Of a stretch of DNA of 33,702 bases, positions 33,301 to 33,702 are shown in pieces. Source of the stretch: Flavobacterium sp. J27 (GTDB lineage Bacteria; Bacteroidota; Bacteroidia; Flavobacteriales; Flavobacteriaceae); NCBI RefSeq assembly GCF_004303025.1, contig NZ_PJQW01000021.1, positions 1-33,702 on the forward strand, given 5' to 3'. Position 1 is the stretch's first letter, and each line of letters starts with the position of its first letter. The notes below the pieces were generated by a model. The model worked only from the letters and a program-made list of their open reading frames with translations, was not told the DNA's origin and ran no database searches. A program made the translations under genes and the position numbers.

Positions 33301-33551
33301 ATCTCAGAAACCTGAATCCCTTTAGCATGATAGGAAATAGTAATAGGAATTTGCATTCCTTTAGCATTAATCGTATAAATTGGAATGTTAATATTGGGTG
33401 TTCCATTGTATAAAGAAACTGGCATGTCTACAAATTTTGCCATTTGGCTGGCTTCGGGTGTAGGTGGTGTTACTTGTGGCAATTCTTGAGCAAACCCCAA
33501 AAAGCTACACAAAACAAGTCCTATTGTTTTTATGGTTTTGATATATTTCAT
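30306..33551 (-). CDS. Large RHS N-terminal partner protein (SpvB/TcB-like, Bacteroidota type)
   Basis: A 1081-aa exported protein with a signal peptide (MKYIKTIKTIGLVLCSFLGF, cleaved near AQ). Near residues 40-105 it carries VSLYNGTPNINIPIYTI, ITISYHAKGIQVSEIASRVG and LGWSLSAGGAITRQIRG, the start typical of Bacteroidota RHS systems. The long middle is beta-rich with few recognisable motifs, and the end holds a YD repeat (VTYHYDGFNRLDYVEDKDGN). It seems to be the front part of an RHS shell, split from the core/toxin protein that begins 4 nt downstream, comparable to the B and C parts of Tc toxins (inference). No T9SS sorting tail. It begins 12 nt after the upstream T9SS-cargo gene. Confidence 0.85.
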   Translation of the reverse strand: MKYIKTIKTIGLVLCSFLGFAQELPQVTPPTPEASQMAKFVDMPVSLYNGTPNINIPIYTINAKGMQIPITISYHAKGIQVSEIASRVGLGWSLSAGGAITRQIRGAADESNDGYLQKNYIQDFTTNSNKRAQLWGDNANEIFDYYPDLFMFNFMGYSGKFVFDQITGEPVLQSFADLKIERVFGSGGYFDHFIITTPDGTKYYFGQTDHRDVTYTHSYRYFNNSTGQVDLGTAPASYPNNWVLTKIETITHNIITFDYELEEVIHYEVNEINNQDGGTVKFISYVRNRSFQNQLKQITFNDGKVVFNASTVARQDLYGGKALDNIEVYSDSITVARKVKFNYFYTTSTDDNLQTVYNYLKIEPQAYQSKKRLFLSSIDEVNVVDNSILRTTFEYNTLPLPNRFSNAKDNWGYYNGKENHFLEVFANADRKVDTIKSEAGILKKIMYPTGGYTQFEYEHNRVIPPTYFKNMLIRYNNPSTTKTVGLLKSSIFYDAATTSYYKDFEIKHTRTTTNFNVNFDTTNCQVNGPDQPGCMYDVDILNQNGGIIFHLVLGTNNNLIFYPGTYTLRVKPRGTHHPGEFVENEEFSVNGTWQEQNIPDSQELYAAGKRIKKITKGDATGILLEKEFFYTDENGLCSGKTFSLPAYFDIITTIGNYNVTGHNISGTSGPSSEFAGNNLGYSMVTEIQKGSGNIGKIVSTFTNYENGGEYYKFPYHLPVDNEWTRGLPKEVKYYKYENGSYSLLKKTINKYAFYKYDCAPIPDFTCLSNTPLDPDLPPSGLYPDYFISANRYSIPSYKFGEYWTGFSSPCDPSSPDCYRTTYFMGGRLSLTETEEFNYFDNGTVYTKSNFNYDSNLHYQKTSETTTNSLGETVQTKYYYPLDSEMSTKPEVSTLITKNMIGMPLVVESFNGTVKTSEVETVYKDWTNNVVAPEFIKTSNGALALEDRVQYTAVDPDNGNPLEVQQIGGTPITYIWGYKEAFPIAKIENATYAQVQAYEANLQSLSDANDEANLLTALDNLRNSLPNAMVTTYTYIPLVGVSTITDPKGNKVTYHYDGFNRLDYVEDKDGNKLSENEYHYKN

Positions 33552-33563
33552 GATAATGCTGTC

Positions 33564-33702
33564 TTATTTTTTAATCACTTTTACGCTACCCGTTTCGGTA
33601 TTGGTTTTTATTTCTACCAAGTAGATGCCTTGTGGTAGGCTGCTTACTTCAAAAGGAATCGTTCGGTCGCCTGTTAGGGTTTGTGTTTGCAGGCTTCTTC
33701 CG
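33564..33702 (-). CDS. C-terminal end of a T9SS-secreted protein (partial, runs off the window)
   Basis: Only the last 45 or so codons are present. They read GRSLQTQTLTGDRTIPFEVS, then SLPQGIYLVEIKTNTETG and end SVKVIKK, the pattern of a type A T9SS C-terminal sorting domain (G-x-x-x; L-x-x-G-x-Y; terminal K-x-x-K). The full protein would be exported by Sec, then secreted across the outer membrane by the type IX system and the domain removed. It lies 12 nt upstream of the RHS N-terminal gene, so it is probably the first known gene of the RHS operon. The role of its main part cannot be seen. Confidence 0.85.
   Translation of the reverse strand, partial: GRSLQTQTLTGDRTIPFEVSSLPQGIYLVEIKTNTETGSVKVIKK

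Noticed and set aside
1..33702. CRISPR array, tRNA or rRNA genes, insertion sequences
   Set aside because: No regularly spaced direct repeats of CRISPR length, no cloverleaf or rRNA-like sequence, and no transposase or integrase motif were found on either strand by eye.

Overview
This window looks like a chromosomal segment of a low-GC member of the Bacteroidota, most likely Flavobacteriaceae. The reasons are the strongly AT-rich sequence, gldF and gldG of the gliding apparatus, a type IX secretion (T9SS) C-terminal sorting domain at the right edge, repeated TAnnTTTG promoter boxes, split Bacteroidota-type RHS proteins, and the gene order phoH / SAM hydrolase / ABM protein / gldF / gldG / dnaN. 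No rRNA, tRNA, CRISPR array, integrase or transposase is visible.

Left half (about 1-21.5 kb): mostly housekeeping genes. It starts with a structured-RNA-like element (121-192), a DUF4294 protein and an M42 metallopeptidase. A small secreted protein and purC follow, converging on a shared terminator. Then come a beta-barrel protein, an SDR oxidoreductase with a membrane protein, and a lipoprotein alpha-amylase of archaeal type with a perfect LacI-type operator palindrome upstream. Next are phoH and, divergently, the SAM hydrolase / ABM / gldFG / dnaN group. A three-gene secreted operon (cupredoxin-fold protein, small Cys-motif protein, plant-like tyrosinase) comes next, followed by a membrane-bound MutS-family ATPase, a DUF547 protein and mnmE. 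Several genes end in clear hairpin terminators.

Right third (about 21.5-33.7 kb): accessory DNA. Just after the mnmE terminator lies a DnaD-like plus DnaC-like replication pair of phage or plasmid type; the first gene appears to have lost its N-terminus. Converging on it from the right is a large minus-strand RHS locus. In transcription order it holds: the end of a T9SS-secreted protein, a 1081-aa RHS N-terminal protein, a complete ~1156-aa RHS core protein with an HExxH metallopeptidase tip, a lipoprotein candidate immunity gene, a trailer hairpin, a start-less orphan copy of the RHS core with a different HExxH tip, a second lipoprotein, a 52-codon ORF that looks like the tail of a third tip, a third lipoprotein, and a second copy of the trailer hairpin. 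The three lipoproteins suggest immunity acting in the cell envelope.

The most interesting structure is this RHS array of one active-looking and two displaced tip/immunity units. Secondary points are the tyrosinase operon, the archaeal-type amylase, heptameric repeats of three different sequences (one forming an extended inverted repeat, one inside mnmE), and a 13-base A tract at the start of the first immunity gene. Family assignments rest on motif recognition from memory; no database search was run.
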